A DNA stretch of 64,000 nt from Lacipirellulaceae bacterium. GTDB lineage: Bacteria; Planctomycetota; Planctomycetia; Pirellulales; Lacipirellulaceae. The stretch lies in contig JAVJRG010000005.1 in the NCBI GenBank assembly GCA_040218535.1, forward strand, positions 868,001 through 932,000. The letters run 5' to 3'. The notes beneath the pieces are model-generated. The model was not told the DNA's origin, did no database searches, and saw only the letters and a program-made list of their open reading frames with translations. The translations under genes and the position numbers were made by a program. The first letter of the stretch is position 1; the number at the start of each line of letters is the position of its first letter. Shown piece by piece: positions 54,258-62,825 of this stretch.

Positions 54258-54902
54258 GTGAACGGCGAATGCCATCGACATCATGCTGAGAGGATAAAAC
54301 CAGTAACGGGACTTAATCAGTTCCTCGTAGCGTTGGTGTGCATAATGGCATGTTTCCTCGGCTGCCAGCCAGAGGGTACTGGACAGGCCGCAAGCAATGT
54401 TCAACCTACCAGCTTTGAGGTGCGTGCTGCACGGCGGGCATTTGATGGTGCGCCTCCTGTGATTCCTCATGAGCGTCTCGGGGCCGATTGCACGACTTGC
54501 CATACCGAGTCTGGCAAAGAGGTGCCCCCGCAGGGATACGCCCCGGCAAATCCTCATGTCGGAGATCCACAATCAGGGGCGCTGTCCAACTGCACTCAGT
54601 GCCATGTTTTTGCGAGTGCGAAAGGAACCTTTGCCAAGAATCGATTCCAAGGGTTACAACAAGTGCAGCATAAATCGCAGCGTGCTCATCCTTTGGCTCC
54701 GTCATTGATTCCGCATTCCGTTGCCATGAGAGCCAACTGCCAAGCATGCCACGTTGGGCCCTCCGCACGACAAGAAATCGTATGCTCTCACCCAGAGCGA
54801 TTGAATTGCACCCAATGCCACGTGGTATCAAAGGGAGCGAGTGATCTCGCCGTAGCTGCACTCGCTGAGGCGGAGTCCTCACCCACGTTAGAACAGGAGT
54901 GA
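54258..54902 (+). CDS. NapB-like cytochrome c with four haem motifs
   Basis: A 214-residue lipoprotein-like protein (lipobox ACFLGC, Cys about 36), starting at GTG five bases after the napA stop. It has CTTCH (78-82), CTQCH (112-116), CQACH (161-165) and CTQCH (184-188). The motif APPVIPH (65-71) recurs as APSLIPH (147-153), each followed by two haem sites, the second NCTQCHV in both. So the usual dihaem NapB unit is present twice. It would carry electrons to NapA. Standard NapB has two haems and about 150 residues. Confidence 0.85.
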   Translation: MNGECHRHHAERIKPVTGLNQFLVALVCIMACFLGCQPEGTGQAASNVQPTSFEVRAARRAFDGAPPVIPHERLGADCTTCHTESGKEVPPQGYAPANPHVGDPQSGALSNCTQCHVFASAKGTFAKNRFQGLQQVQHKSQRAHPLAPSLIPHSVAMRANCQACHVGPSARQEIVCSHPERLNCTQCHVVSKGASDLAVAALAEAESSPTLEQE

Positions 54903-54911
54903 CTCGTTAGT

Positions 54912-55088
54912 ATGGCATGTACCCACCTGCAGAAACTCTACGAGCTTTGCCAAGAGCACGAACTTCGCTTCAGCAGTTCCGACCTCGTACGGATCGTCTG
55001 CAAGGAGTGTGAGGCCGAAGAGACTTGCCCGTCAATGTACCTTGACGAAGAAAACTTTGATAAGCCAACCGAAGGTTCCGACGAGTAA
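54912..55088 (+). CDS. Small Cys-rich protein at the end of the Nap unit
   Basis: A 58-residue protein beginning MACTHLQKLYELC. It starts ten bases after the NapB-like stop, so it is probably the last gene of that operon. Five Cys (about 3, 13, 34, 37, 43), with VCKECEAEETCPS in the C-terminal half, suggest a small zinc ribbon or Fe-S site. The ends are acidic. I do not recognise a family. Too short for many gene callers, but codon use and position support it. Confidence 0.65.
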   Translation: MACTHLQKLYELCQEHELRFSSSDLVRIVCKECEAEETCPSMYLDEENFDKPTEGSDE

Positions 55089-55195
55089 TTTAGTCAAGGG
55101 ATGGCGACCAAGTGTCATTACAGCGTCCTACTCGATTGTCTAGATCTCAACAGGGCTTTCGGACGTCAGAAGCTCTTTCTCTGAAATCCGAGAAC

Positions 55196-55229
55196 AGTAC
55201 CTTGACGTACCCTTCAAGTTGCCTAGACT
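55196..55229 (+). promoter_or_regulatory. Promoter and putative operator of the cbb3 oxidase unit
   Basis: AGTACCTTGACGTAC (55196-55210) is identical to the 15-mer at 48051. TTGACG (55202-55207) with a 16-base spacer and TAGACT (55224-55229) form a plausible promoter. About 95 bases of leader follow. Confidence 0.55.
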
Positions 55230-55282
55230 AACCGACTGATGCGGATGACTAGTAGTCTCTGGGTTACCGCACTTGTTAGTCC

Positions 55283-55308
55283 CAGCAAACATCCCTAGCT
55301 GTTTGCTG
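55283..55308 (+). promoter_or_regulatory. Leader hairpin next to the ribosome binding site
   Basis: CAGCAAAC (55283-55290) pairs perfectly with GTTTGCTG (55301-55308), ending three bases before the AAGGAG of the dihaem cytochrome gene (55312-55317). It could affect access to the start or mRNA stability. Confidence 0.45.
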
Positions 55309-55324
55309 CAGAAGGAGTTGGCTC

Positions 55325-56548
55325 TTGCGTTGGTTCTCTTTACTAGGCTTGCTGGTAACAACGAGTCTCTTGTTCAGCTCTGGTTGTCGTCGAGTTGAGC
55401 CTCCCCGCTTCTCTCCCGGCCCTGAAGTCGTCGAGCTAACCGAAGAGATTGACGACGAAGAAGAGCTGGCTGAGTACAAGAAACTGCAAGACGATATCGC
55501 GGTCATCCTAGCTCAGCGAACAGGAACTCCCGACAAGCCAATCATGTTGGGAAGTGACCAGACAACAGACGAATTGCAGCATGGCTACGCACTCTATGCC
55601 CGTTACTGCACGCAATGTCATGGCGTGAATGGTGATGGGAACGGCCCGGTGGCTGTCTCACTGAACCCAAAGCCGCGGAATTATCGCCAAGGCATCTTCA
55701 AATTCACCTCGACTCCGTACGGAAGTAAGCCTCGTTTTTCTGACTTGGCTTATACGATCAAGCGGGGGGTGATAGGGACGTCCATGCCCTCGTTTGATCG
55801 TTTTTCCGAAGAACAAGTCAATGCCGTCGTTTCTTATGTCGTGGCTTTGACCCATCGTGGCGAATTAGAGCGAGAACTCGCAATGATCGCCTACGACGAT
55901 GGAGAGTTACCTGATGAGGAAGGCGTTGATGATGTCGTGGCCGAAATCTTAGACCCTTGGCAAGAAGCTTCAACGCAGCTGGTCATGCCCGTCACTCCCA
56001 TGCCACCCATGACCGAAGAATCAATCAAAGCCGGACACGAGATCTTCTTGGGGAAAGCGTGCAACAAGTGCCATGGCAAATACGGACGTGGCGGTTCGAT
56101 GGGCAACGTCGAGGTTGGGACCGATGCGTGGGGATTCAAGGCCGCCGCGGCTGATCTCTCTTCGGGCATGTTCCACGGCGGGGGACGGCCGATCGATCTC
56201 TATCGCCGCATCTATTCAGGCATCAACGGTTCGCCCATGCCTGCTTTTGCAAACACTTTTGAAGAAGATCCTGACCAAATCTGGCAGTTGGTGCATTTCA
56301 TTAAAGCAACCGGTAACCGTCGTCGTGAGGGGCTTCCACCTCTAGGAGAGGCAGACATTCCGGACACTGTTTCAGCGGAACAAAGCAGCGCGGAAGAACA
56401 GCCGGAAGAATTGTCCGATGAAGCCGAGGAAGCGGATGGCGAGGACGAAGAGAGTGAAGATGATGGCGACGATACTCAGACCGAAGCAGCGGAGCCTTCA
56501 GAGGAACCAGAAGACGAGGCAGAACCGTCCACTAAGGAGGCCGCTTAG
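55325..56548 (+). CDS. Dihaem cytochrome c lipoprotein (CcoP-like function)
   Basis: A 407-residue protein starting at TTG with AAGGAG seven bases upstream. The signal ends with the lipobox SSGC (Cys 21). Two cytochrome c domains have CTQCHG (95) and CNKCHG (246), with Met in GTSMPSFDRF and GSPMPAFANTF as likely axial ligands. The last 75 residues are a strongly acidic tail. Haem spacing resembles the two cytochrome domains of CcoP, but here as a lipoprotein without a transmembrane helix. It opens the cbb3 unit, so it probably delivers electrons to CcoO/CcoN. Confidence 0.87.
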   Translation: MRWFSLLGLLVTTSLLFSSGCRRVEPPRFSPGPEVVELTEEIDDEEELAEYKKLQDDIAVILAQRTGTPDKPIMLGSDQTTDELQHGYALYARYCTQCHGVNGDGNGPVAVSLNPKPRNYRQGIFKFTSTPYGSKPRFSDLAYTIKRGVIGTSMPSFDRFSEEQVNAVVSYVVALTHRGELERELAMIAYDDGELPDEEGVDDVVAEILDPWQEASTQLVMPVTPMPPMTEESIKAGHEIFLGKACNKCHGKYGRGGSMGNVEVGTDAWGFKAAAADLSSGMFHGGGRPIDLYRRIYSGINGSPMPAFANTFEEDPDQIWQLVHFIKATGNRRREGLPPLGEADIPDTVSAEQSSAEEQPEELSDEAEEADGEDEESEDDGDDTQTEAAEPSEEPEDEAEPSTKEAA

Positions 56549-56559
56549 CGAGTTCTGTC

Positions 56560-57192
56560 ATGGATACCAAATCAAAAGAGATTGAGCTTGCCGAACTGAA
56601 GCAGCGAGTCGCGGAGCTTGAGTCACAGATTGTGTCCGAAACCTCCCACCCGCCGTTTCGTCCGACAGAATACTACACAGCCTACTACGTGGTGACCGGT
56701 TTCATGCTGGGTGGCCTCGCCGCGATGGCAAGCTTGGTATTCAACATCATCGGTTCGTCACTTGCCGGAAAGCATCCCCTGGAACTGATCCGTTCGTACC
56801 TCACGTTTCCTCTGGGAGATCAGGTCTTCGACCTTCCGCCCGAGCAGAACGGGCTGATGTTGGCCATCGGCTGCTGTCTTTACATCGGTACGGGCATGGT
56901 CATGGGAATTCCTGTCTACCTCGCGTTGACACGTTGGGGGGCGGAGAAGTCACTGCCCGTGAAATTAGTCATCGCTTCGGTCGTTGCGTTGATGATTTGG
57001 GCAATCAACTATTACGGTCTGCTCTCCTGGATGCAGCCGGCAATCGTTGACATGAGCGAAGAGAATCTGATCGTCAATAAAGTTCCTGCCTGGGTGGCCG
57101 CTGCAACCCACTTAGTTTTTGGCTGGGCGATGGCTTTGGTCTACCCCTTGGGCGACTTCCAACCTTACACACGACTCACTAAAAAAGCATGA
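56560..57192 (+). CDS. Four-helix membrane protein of the oxidase cluster
   Basis: A 210-residue protein with a short N-terminal coiled coil (ELAELKQRVAELESQI) and about four transmembrane segments. The start is 11 bases after the dihaem cytochrome stop, and its last four bases overlap the ccoN start. I do not recognise a family and see no His/Cys ligand pairs. Its coupling to ccoN suggests an oxidase assembly factor or accessory subunit. Confidence 0.75.
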   Translation: MDTKSKEIELAELKQRVAELESQIVSETSHPPFRPTEYYTAYYVVTGFMLGGLAAMASLVFNIIGSSLAGKHPLELIRSYLTFPLGDQVFDLPPEQNGLMLAIGCCLYIGTGMVMGIPVYLALTRWGAEKSLPVKLVIASVVALMIWAINYYGLLSWMQPAIVDMSEENLIVNKVPAWVAAATHLVFGWAMALVYPLGDFQPYTRLTKKA

Positions 57193-58607
57193 GTACGGAC
57201 TCAACATCTTCGGGCCTGCCGACTGAAGCGGATGTCGCTGCTCAGCATGGCGATCTGGTCATCGAGCGCTTAGTCTACTGGTACTTCATCGCTGCGATTG
57301 GCTATCTCTTCGTTTCGATGAGTGGCGGTCTGATGATGGCATTGCAGTTGGTGCAATGGAACCCGCTTCACGATAGTGAGTACCTATCCCCGGGACGATG
57401 GCGAATGGTGCATACCAACGCCATAGCTTACGGGTTTATCGCCAATAGCTTTCTCGGTGCCCTGCATTGGGCGATCCCTAGGCTCACGCTGAAGCCGGTC
57501 CTCGATAAGCGGCTCTCCTATTTTATTTTCTTTGCGTGGCAAGTCGTCGTGCTTGCAACGGCGGTCGGTATCGTCATGGGACAGGCCCAGGGGGTCGAGT
57601 GGGGCGAGACACCCGTTTGGATTGACCCGCTGGCCCTGGCAGGCTTGGCTCTAGTGGCCGTGAACTTCATGGCACCGATCATTCAAATGAAGGGGCCACT
57701 CTACGTCACTTTGTGGTACTTCATGGCAGCCTTCGTCTGGACCTTCTTGACCTATGCGATGGGTAACTTTGTTCCTCAGTATTTCGTCTCGGGTACAAGT
57801 GCGGGTGTGATCGCAGGACTTTTCATTCACGATCTTGTCGGGCTGTTTGTGACTCCTCTGGCATGGGGGCTCATGTATTACTTTGTCCCCATCCTCTTGA
57901 AGAAACCAATCTGGAGCCACGGCCTTTCAATCGTCGGCTTCTGGGGCTTGGCCTTCTTCTATCCACTGCAAGGAATCCATCACTTCCTTTACACGGCCAC
58001 GCCCGATTTCCTTGAATACGGGGCCGTGATTTCAACCATTGCTGTTGAGTTCGTGGTCACCACAGTCGTGATCAACTTCTTCGGTACGATTTGGGGCTCA
58101 GGGCGAGCGGTGGTCACGAACCTGCCCATCCGCTGGTTTTATACGGGAATGGTTCTCTACTTCGTCACCTGTGCTCAGTGCGCACTGCAAGTGACGCATA
58201 CCTTCCAGAAGTTGATCCACTACACCGACTGGGTCGTCGGACACGCTCACCTTGTCATGTTTGGTGTGTTCTCGATGTGGTTCTTTGGGATGATGACCTA
58301 TCTTTTCCCTCGCCTTTTGAAGACCTCTTGGTATAGCCGTTCGCTCTGTGAATGGCACTTTTGGTTGTCGGCTGGCGGAATTGTCGTGATGTTTCTCGAC
58401 TTGAGTTTGGGGGGAATGTTCCAAGGCTACTTCTGGGCATCTCTGCAACCGTGGGATGTTTCCATCGAAGGAAGCCAACCCTTCTGGGTGACACGACTTT
58501 TTGCCGGGCTCGCGATCATCTCCGGGCAACTTGCGTTCGTCTACAACCTTTGGAAAACCTGGCGACTTTCGAAGAAAAACGCGAAGACCAGCAACGGCGT
58601 AGCTTAG
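57189..58607 (+). CDS. ccoN: cbb3-type cytochrome c oxidase subunit I
   Basis: A 472-residue haem-copper oxidase subunit with about 12 transmembrane segments. It binds low- and high-spin haem and CuB. Recognisable sites are the haem ligand His in RMVHTNAIAYGF, the CuB ligand in HDLVGLFVTPLAWGLMYYF, the cross-linked Tyr and CuB His pair in LAFFYPLQGIHHFLY, and further His in VGHAHLVMFG. The C-family layout (Tyr in the helix before HH) marks it as cbb3-type, a high-affinity oxidase for low oxygen. It overlaps the previous gene by four bases and is followed by ccoO. Confidence 0.94.
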   Translation: MSTDSTSSGLPTEADVAAQHGDLVIERLVYWYFIAAIGYLFVSMSGGLMMALQLVQWNPLHDSEYLSPGRWRMVHTNAIAYGFIANSFLGALHWAIPRLTLKPVLDKRLSYFIFFAWQVVVLATAVGIVMGQAQGVEWGETPVWIDPLALAGLALVAVNFMAPIIQMKGPLYVTLWYFMAAFVWTFLTYAMGNFVPQYFVSGTSAGVIAGLFIHDLVGLFVTPLAWGLMYYFVPILLKKPIWSHGLSIVGFWGLAFFYPLQGIHHFLYTATPDFLEYGAVISTIAVEFVVTTVVINFFGTIWGSGRAVVTNLPIRWFYTGMVLYFVTCAQCALQVTHTFQKLIHYTDWVVGHAHLVMFGVFSMWFFGMMTYLFPRLLKTSWYSRSLCEWHFWLSAGGIVVMFLDLSLGGMFQGYFWASLQPWDVSIEGSQPFWVTRLFAGLAIISGQLAFVYNLWKTWRLSKKNAKTSNGVA

Positions 58608-58625
58608 GCCGTACAGGGATAAACA

Positions 58626-59288
58626 ATGTTTGAAAGTAAATCAGGAGTTTTGCTCTTAGCCGGATTGGGTTTTTTCCTGTTCGCATTCCTCTCGAATGCG
58701 TTGGTGCCTATTTTGCTCTATCGCAATCTCCCCGAAAAAACCGTTGAGGAATTGGCGGACAACCAAAACCTCATCTATCAATTCGAGGACTTGAGCGTCC
58801 GCTATCCAGAGCAATTCGATAAGTATTACGGTGAGCCCAGCAAGGAGAAACTTGCCGAGGCCCTTGAGCTGGGGCGTGACATTTACGTTGGCGAAGGATG
58901 CTGGCACTGCCATAGCCAGAACATTCGTCCCGTTTCCAACGAAAGTACTCGCTGGGGGAAAGTTTCTTACTCGGAGGAAGTCCAAAACGAACTGAACCGT
59001 CCTGTGATGTGGGGGACGCGGCGTGTCGGACCAGACCTCGCCCGTGAAGGGGGCCGACGCGGCAACGACTGGCATGCGGCCCACTTTTTTGATCCAGCAG
59101 CCCTTTCACCAAGTTCACCAATGCCCCGCTATCCCTGGTTCTACGACGACAAAGATCCCAACAAACCGAACAAACGCGGTATCGCCATCATCACTTATAT
59201 CCAGTGGCTCGGCTCGTGGTTAGAAGAGTATCCGCATTACGAAGATTACGTGCCGTTGGAAGAACAGATGGTTAATCCCCTAGAGTAG
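58626..59288 (+). CDS. ccoO: cbb3 oxidase subunit II, monohaem cytochrome c
   Basis: A 220-residue protein with an N-terminal membrane anchor (about 8-30) and one haem site CWHCH (92-96) in EGCWHCHSQNIRP, as in CcoO/FixO. MPRYPWFYD at the end holds a probable Met ligand. It passes electrons from a soluble or lipid-anchored cytochrome to CcoN. It starts 18 bases after ccoN. Confidence 0.93.
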   Translation: MFESKSGVLLLAGLGFFLFAFLSNALVPILLYRNLPEKTVEELADNQNLIYQFEDLSVRYPEQFDKYYGEPSKEKLAEALELGRDIYVGEGCWHCHSQNIRPVSNESTRWGKVSYSEEVQNELNRPVMWGTRRVGPDLAREGGRRGNDWHAAHFFDPAALSPSSPMPRYPWFYDDKDPNKPNKRGIAIITYIQWLGSWLEEYPHYEDYVPLEEQMVNPLE

Positions 59289-59322
59289 TCGCCCTTCAGA
59301 GTAGTTGCCCAACGGTTATCAC

Positions 59323-59637
59323 ATGAAGAATCGTGTTATCCAAGTCATGGCTGTCGTGATTCTCGGCTTCTGCGCCTGGGGATTCGGCAGCAAGTTTATT
59401 GAGCTCATCCGCCTCGTGAGTTCCGAGGGGCAAGACACAACCGAAGGAATCTATGCCGTTGCGCCGATGGCGAATTACTTGTTGGCCAGTGTGGGCTTTT
59501 TGTGCATGTTGGGCTGGGCCGCCACCCAAGGAATGTTTACTGATATTGAGAAACCGAAGCAGGTCATGCTCAACACCGAAGAGCAATTGGATGCCGGCAC
59601 GACGGATGAAGAGTATGCAAACTCGGTGATGAAATAA
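59323..59637 (+). CDS. Small two-helix membrane protein of the oxidase cluster
   Basis: A 104-residue protein with two transmembrane segments (about 5-25 and 46-66) and a polar C-terminal tail. ATG 59323 is used; a TTG at 59305 in frame is possible. It lies 34 bases after ccoO. It has no haem site. It may be a small oxidase subunit (a CcoQ-like position), but no sequence match to CcoQ is seen. Confidence 0.75.
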   Translation: MKNRVIQVMAVVILGFCAWGFGSKFIELIRLVSSEGQDTTEGIYAVAPMANYLLASVGFLCMLGWAATQGMFTDIEKPKQVMLNTEEQLDAGTTDEEYANSVMK

Positions 59638-59650
59638 GGACAAGCCCCAG

Positions 59651-59857
59651 ATGAGCGACTATCTCGAAACCGCTGCTGAAGACGTACCCGTTGAGCACTC
59701 CGCCCCGCAGACGGAGAATCGCTGGCATACTTACGTAGGCAATCGTATTCCTTGGTACGTTCGCCTGATATGGCTCTTTTTCTGGTCGTTTGCGATCTAC
59801 TATGCGATCGCCTATTTGTTCCCTGCGCTGCAAGTTGAAATCCAATCGCCCCCGTGA
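59651..59857 (+). CDS. Single-helix protein resembling the CcoP N-terminus
   Basis: A 68-residue protein with one transmembrane helix (about 38-60). The stretch NRIPWYVRLIWLFFWSFAI resembles the N-terminal anchor of CcoP/FixP, in which a Pro-Trp-Trp pattern precedes the helix, but no cytochrome domain follows. It may be the membrane half of a split CcoP, with the dihaem lipoprotein at 55325 as the other half. Its stop overlaps the ccoI start by four bases (GTGA). Confidence 0.7.
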   Translation: MSDYLETAAEDVPVEHSAPQTENRWHTYVGNRIPWYVRLIWLFFWSFAIYYAIAYLFPALQVEIQSPP

Positions 59858-62082
59858 ACGCTGCCACTCGTCAGTCGTACTGTGCTTTCTGCGGTTTGCC
59901 TGTTCCCAAGAGTTTTTCTTTCGGCAAGCAGGCAGGCCAAGACTCAATTGGTTATTGCTGCTCAGGCTGTCGCACGGTCGCTACGGTTCAAGAGGCCGAA
60001 CAAGAAGAGGGTGCCGCTGCTCGCCATCTTATGAAGTTGGGTCTTGCCATCTTCTTCACGATGAACGTGATGGTGTTCACGATGGCTCTCTGGAGTCGGG
60101 ATGTCTATCCCGAAGAAGCTTTCTCGGATCGGTTCGCAGAAACGCTACACGATCTGTTTCGCTGGGGCAGCATGGTATTCTCGCTTCCCGTGCTGTGGTT
60201 GCTTGGCGGGCCAATCGTTTCCGGGGTTTGGGATTCCTTGCGAAGAAGAGTGATCACCTCTGATTTGTTGATCGTTCTCGGGGTGTTGGCAGCCTACCTC
60301 TACTCAGCAATTTCCGTGTTGCGAGGAGGCGGGCATATCTACTTTGAGGTGGGCACGATGGTTCTCGTGTTCGTGTCGCTCGGACGTTGGCTGGAAGCGA
60401 AGGGCAAACGGCGCACGGGGGAATCGCTCGACGCTCTTGCAAGCCTGCTCCCTGACAACGTCCGAGTTCAGCAACCGGACGGACAGTTTCGCGAGGCGAG
60501 GCGGGTGCAGGCCGCAACAGGCGATATTATTCGTGTTTTAGCGGGAGAACGCTTTCCCGTCGATGGTCAAATCGTCGCCGGATGTGCAAGTGTCGACGAG
60601 CAGATCGTCACCGGCGAGAGTCGGCATGTGACCAAGAGTCTCGGCGATACGGTTGCCAGTGGAACACTCAATATTGATGGCGATCTGCGAATCGAAGTGA
60701 CGGCAGCCGACGGGCAAGAGACGATCTCACGCTTGATTCAGTTGGTGCGAGAAGCACGCAGCCAGAAGGGACGTTACGAGAAACAGGCAGACCGCATCGC
60801 TGCGTGGTTCGTCCCCCTCGTCCTGTTGATCGCGGTCATCGCTGGTTGGCTGCAAGGAGTTTCCGGCGGCGTTGACCAAGGCATCCTCACGAGCCTTGCC
60901 GTGGTCCTTATCGCATGCCCGTGTGCCCTCGGGCTGGCGACCCCGATGGCGGTTTGGACCGCATTGGGCCGTGCGGCGGAGTGTGGGGTGCTCTTTCGTA
61001 GCGGGATGATGCTCGAAAAACTCGCCAACGTGCAGCACGCTCGCTTCGACAAAACCGGCACGCTCACCAGTGGCGATTCGGTTGCGCGCTCGGTGATCAT
61101 GGATGAAGGTCAGAACCGCGAGCAGTTGCTGACAACTGCTGCGGCGTTGGCCGAAGGTTCTTCCCATCCCGTTTCCCGTGGTGTTTTGGAGTTCATCCAG
61201 TCTGAACCGCTTGAGCGTCATGGGAGCCCGGAAGTGAGCGTCACCACCCTGCCAGGCAAAGGATTGAAGGCGGAAACTTCGCTAGGCACGGTCTTTCTTG
61301 GGAGTGCATTGCTCATGGAAGAGCGAGACTTGAAGATACCACCTCGTCTTCAGGAGAAGTTAGCTAATCAACCTAAGGCGAAGAAAGTCTACCTGGGGTG
61401 GGAAGGACACATTCGAGGCGCCTTTTGTTTCCAAGAAGAACTTCGCCCAGAAGCGCCGACAGCAATTGCGATGTGTCGCAACTTGGAGTTGGATTTGGCA
61501 ATCTTGACGGGAGATACTCTCAATCATGCCGAGTCGGTGGCCTATGAGTTAGACATCCCCGTCCAAGGCAAGCAACTTCCAGAAGACAAAGCGGATGCTC
61601 TGAGGTCATTGGCGACTGGAGAGGGCGTCGCCATGGTTGGTGACGGGATGAACGATGCTCCCGCGCTCGCGACCGCTGATGTCGGCGTCGCTCTGGGTTG
61701 CGGCGCGGATGTCGCGCGCGATGCCGCGGGAGTTTGTTTGCTGGCGGACGACTTGCGACGGTTTCCTTGGGCGGTCAGTTTGGCCCGCGCTACGGTCAGC
61801 GTGGTGAGGCAAAACCTATTCTGGGCCTTCTTCTACAATAGCATAGGCATCGCTTTCGCCGCGACGGGGCATCTGAATCCCATTTTCGCCGCCCTTGCCA
61901 TGGCGGTTAGCAGCTTGTTGGTTGTGGTGAACTCTTTGAGACTTAGTCGCTTCCCCGATTTATCAGAGAACAGGATTGTGTCGCAACAAGAAGATCTTCC
62001 CGTTCGAAAATCCTTGCCGATTGCAGATGCCGTTTCACCGGCGGTTCTTTCGCACAAGACGCTAGCTGCGAGGGCACGATGA
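59854..62082 (+). CDS. ccoI: Copper-transporting P-type ATPase (CcoI/FixI-like)
   Basis: A 742-residue P1B ATPase that supplies copper for cbb3 oxidase assembly. The N-terminal metal site has CAFCG (10-14) and CCSGC (35-39) in a zinc-ribbon-like form, not the usual single CxxC domain. Eight transmembrane segments include CPCALGLATP; the catalytic parts are DKTGTLTSGD, GDGMNDAPAL and TGES. The start at GTG 59854 overlaps the previous gene's stop. CcoS and CcoG are not found in the window. Confidence 0.9.
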   Translation: MNAATRQSYCAFCGLPVPKSFSFGKQAGQDSIGYCCSGCRTVATVQEAEQEEGAAARHLMKLGLAIFFTMNVMVFTMALWSRDVYPEEAFSDRFAETLHDLFRWGSMVFSLPVLWLLGGPIVSGVWDSLRRRVITSDLLIVLGVLAAYLYSAISVLRGGGHIYFEVGTMVLVFVSLGRWLEAKGKRRTGESLDALASLLPDNVRVQQPDGQFREARRVQAATGDIIRVLAGERFPVDGQIVAGCASVDEQIVTGESRHVTKSLGDTVASGTLNIDGDLRIEVTAADGQETISRLIQLVREARSQKGRYEKQADRIAAWFVPLVLLIAVIAGWLQGVSGGVDQGILTSLAVVLIACPCALGLATPMAVWTALGRAAECGVLFRSGMMLEKLANVQHARFDKTGTLTSGDSVARSVIMDEGQNREQLLTTAAALAEGSSHPVSRGVLEFIQSEPLERHGSPEVSVTTLPGKGLKAETSLGTVFLGSALLMEERDLKIPPRLQEKLANQPKAKKVYLGWEGHIRGAFCFQEELRPEAPTAIAMCRNLELDLAILTGDTLNHAESVAYELDIPVQGKQLPEDKADALRSLATGEGVAMVGDGMNDAPALATADVGVALGCGADVARDAAGVCLLADDLRRFPWAVSLARATVSVVRQNLFWAFFYNSIGIAFAATGHLNPIFAALAMAVSSLLVVVNSLRLSRFPDLSENRIVSQQEDLPVRKSLPIADAVSPAVLSHKTLAARAR

Positions 62083-62825
62083 TTGAACTTCCACTTATCT
62101 TCGTCGGCGGCTTGCTGGGTTCGGCCCACTGTCTGGGAATGTGTGGACCGTTGGCGATTTCGCTCAGCGCAGGGACGCCAGAGGGTGAGTCGTTATTGCG
62201 ACGACAGCTTGTGTTTAGCTTGGGCCGAATATTCACCTATAGCTTTATCGGTGCTGCAGCCGGATTTGGGGGACTTTGGATCTCAACGAGTTCACCAGGA
62301 TTTCTCTTATCCCAAGCTTGGCTTGGTGTCGTTGCTGGAGTCGTTTTGATCCTGATGGGGTTGGTGACGGTCGGAATACTGCCTCGCCCGGCAGCAAAGT
62401 TACTCTCCGGGTTACCCTGCGGCGCATCGACTTGGCTGAAGACGTTCCTTACGTCAACCAATTGGAGCGGCCCCTTGTTGGCAGGCCTCTTCACTGGCTT
62501 TATCCCCTGCGGGCTGGTCTATGCATTTCTTTTTAAGGCGGCCAGCTCGAGTAGCGTCTGGCTCGGCTTGGCAACGATGGCGGCATTCGGATTGGGCACC
62601 GTCCCCTTGATGGTGGCAGTCGGGTACAGTGGTAAAGTCTTGAACTTGGCCAACCGGACAAGGCTCTTCCAAGTCGCCGCGTGGTGCATTGTCTTAACCG
62701 GAGCGATCTCCGTCGTTCGTGGCGCCAATCAAATCAGCCAAGCCACCGAAGGGCCCGCCCCTTGCCCACTCTGCGAACAGACCGATGCCCCTCAGGGTGT
62801 TGGCCCTCAGGGTGTCGGTCCCTGA
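62079..62825 (+). CDS. SafE/UreH-like membrane protein (CcoH-position)
   Basis: A 248-residue membrane protein with six transmembrane segments: SAHCLGMCGPLAIS near residue 17 and GFIPCGLVYAFLFK near residue 140 are the DsbD-like/SafE metal- or thiol-handling motifs. Members often sit in cbb3 clusters and may act in copper handling or oxidase assembly. The tail has PCPLCEQ and a short VGPQGVGP repeat. Its start overlaps the ccoI stop by four bases. The 3' end overlaps a convergent gene by 19 bases. Confidence 0.88.
   Translation: MIELPLIFVGGLLGSAHCLGMCGPLAISLSAGTPEGESLLRRQLVFSLGRIFTYSFIGAAAGFGGLWISTSSPGFLLSQAWLGVVAGVVLILMGLVTVGILPRPAAKLLSGLPCGASTWLKTFLTSTNWSGPLLAGLFTGFIPCGLVYAFLFKAASSSSVWLGLATMAAFGLGTVPLMVAVGYSGKVLNLANRTRLFQVAAWCIVLTGAISVVRGANQISQATEGPAPCPLCEQTDAPQGVGPQGVGP

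Noticed and set aside
55041-55053. Third GTACCTTGACG operator copy
   Set aside because: Lies inside the small Cys-rich coding region (MYLDEE) and lacks the right half GTAC; likely coincidence.
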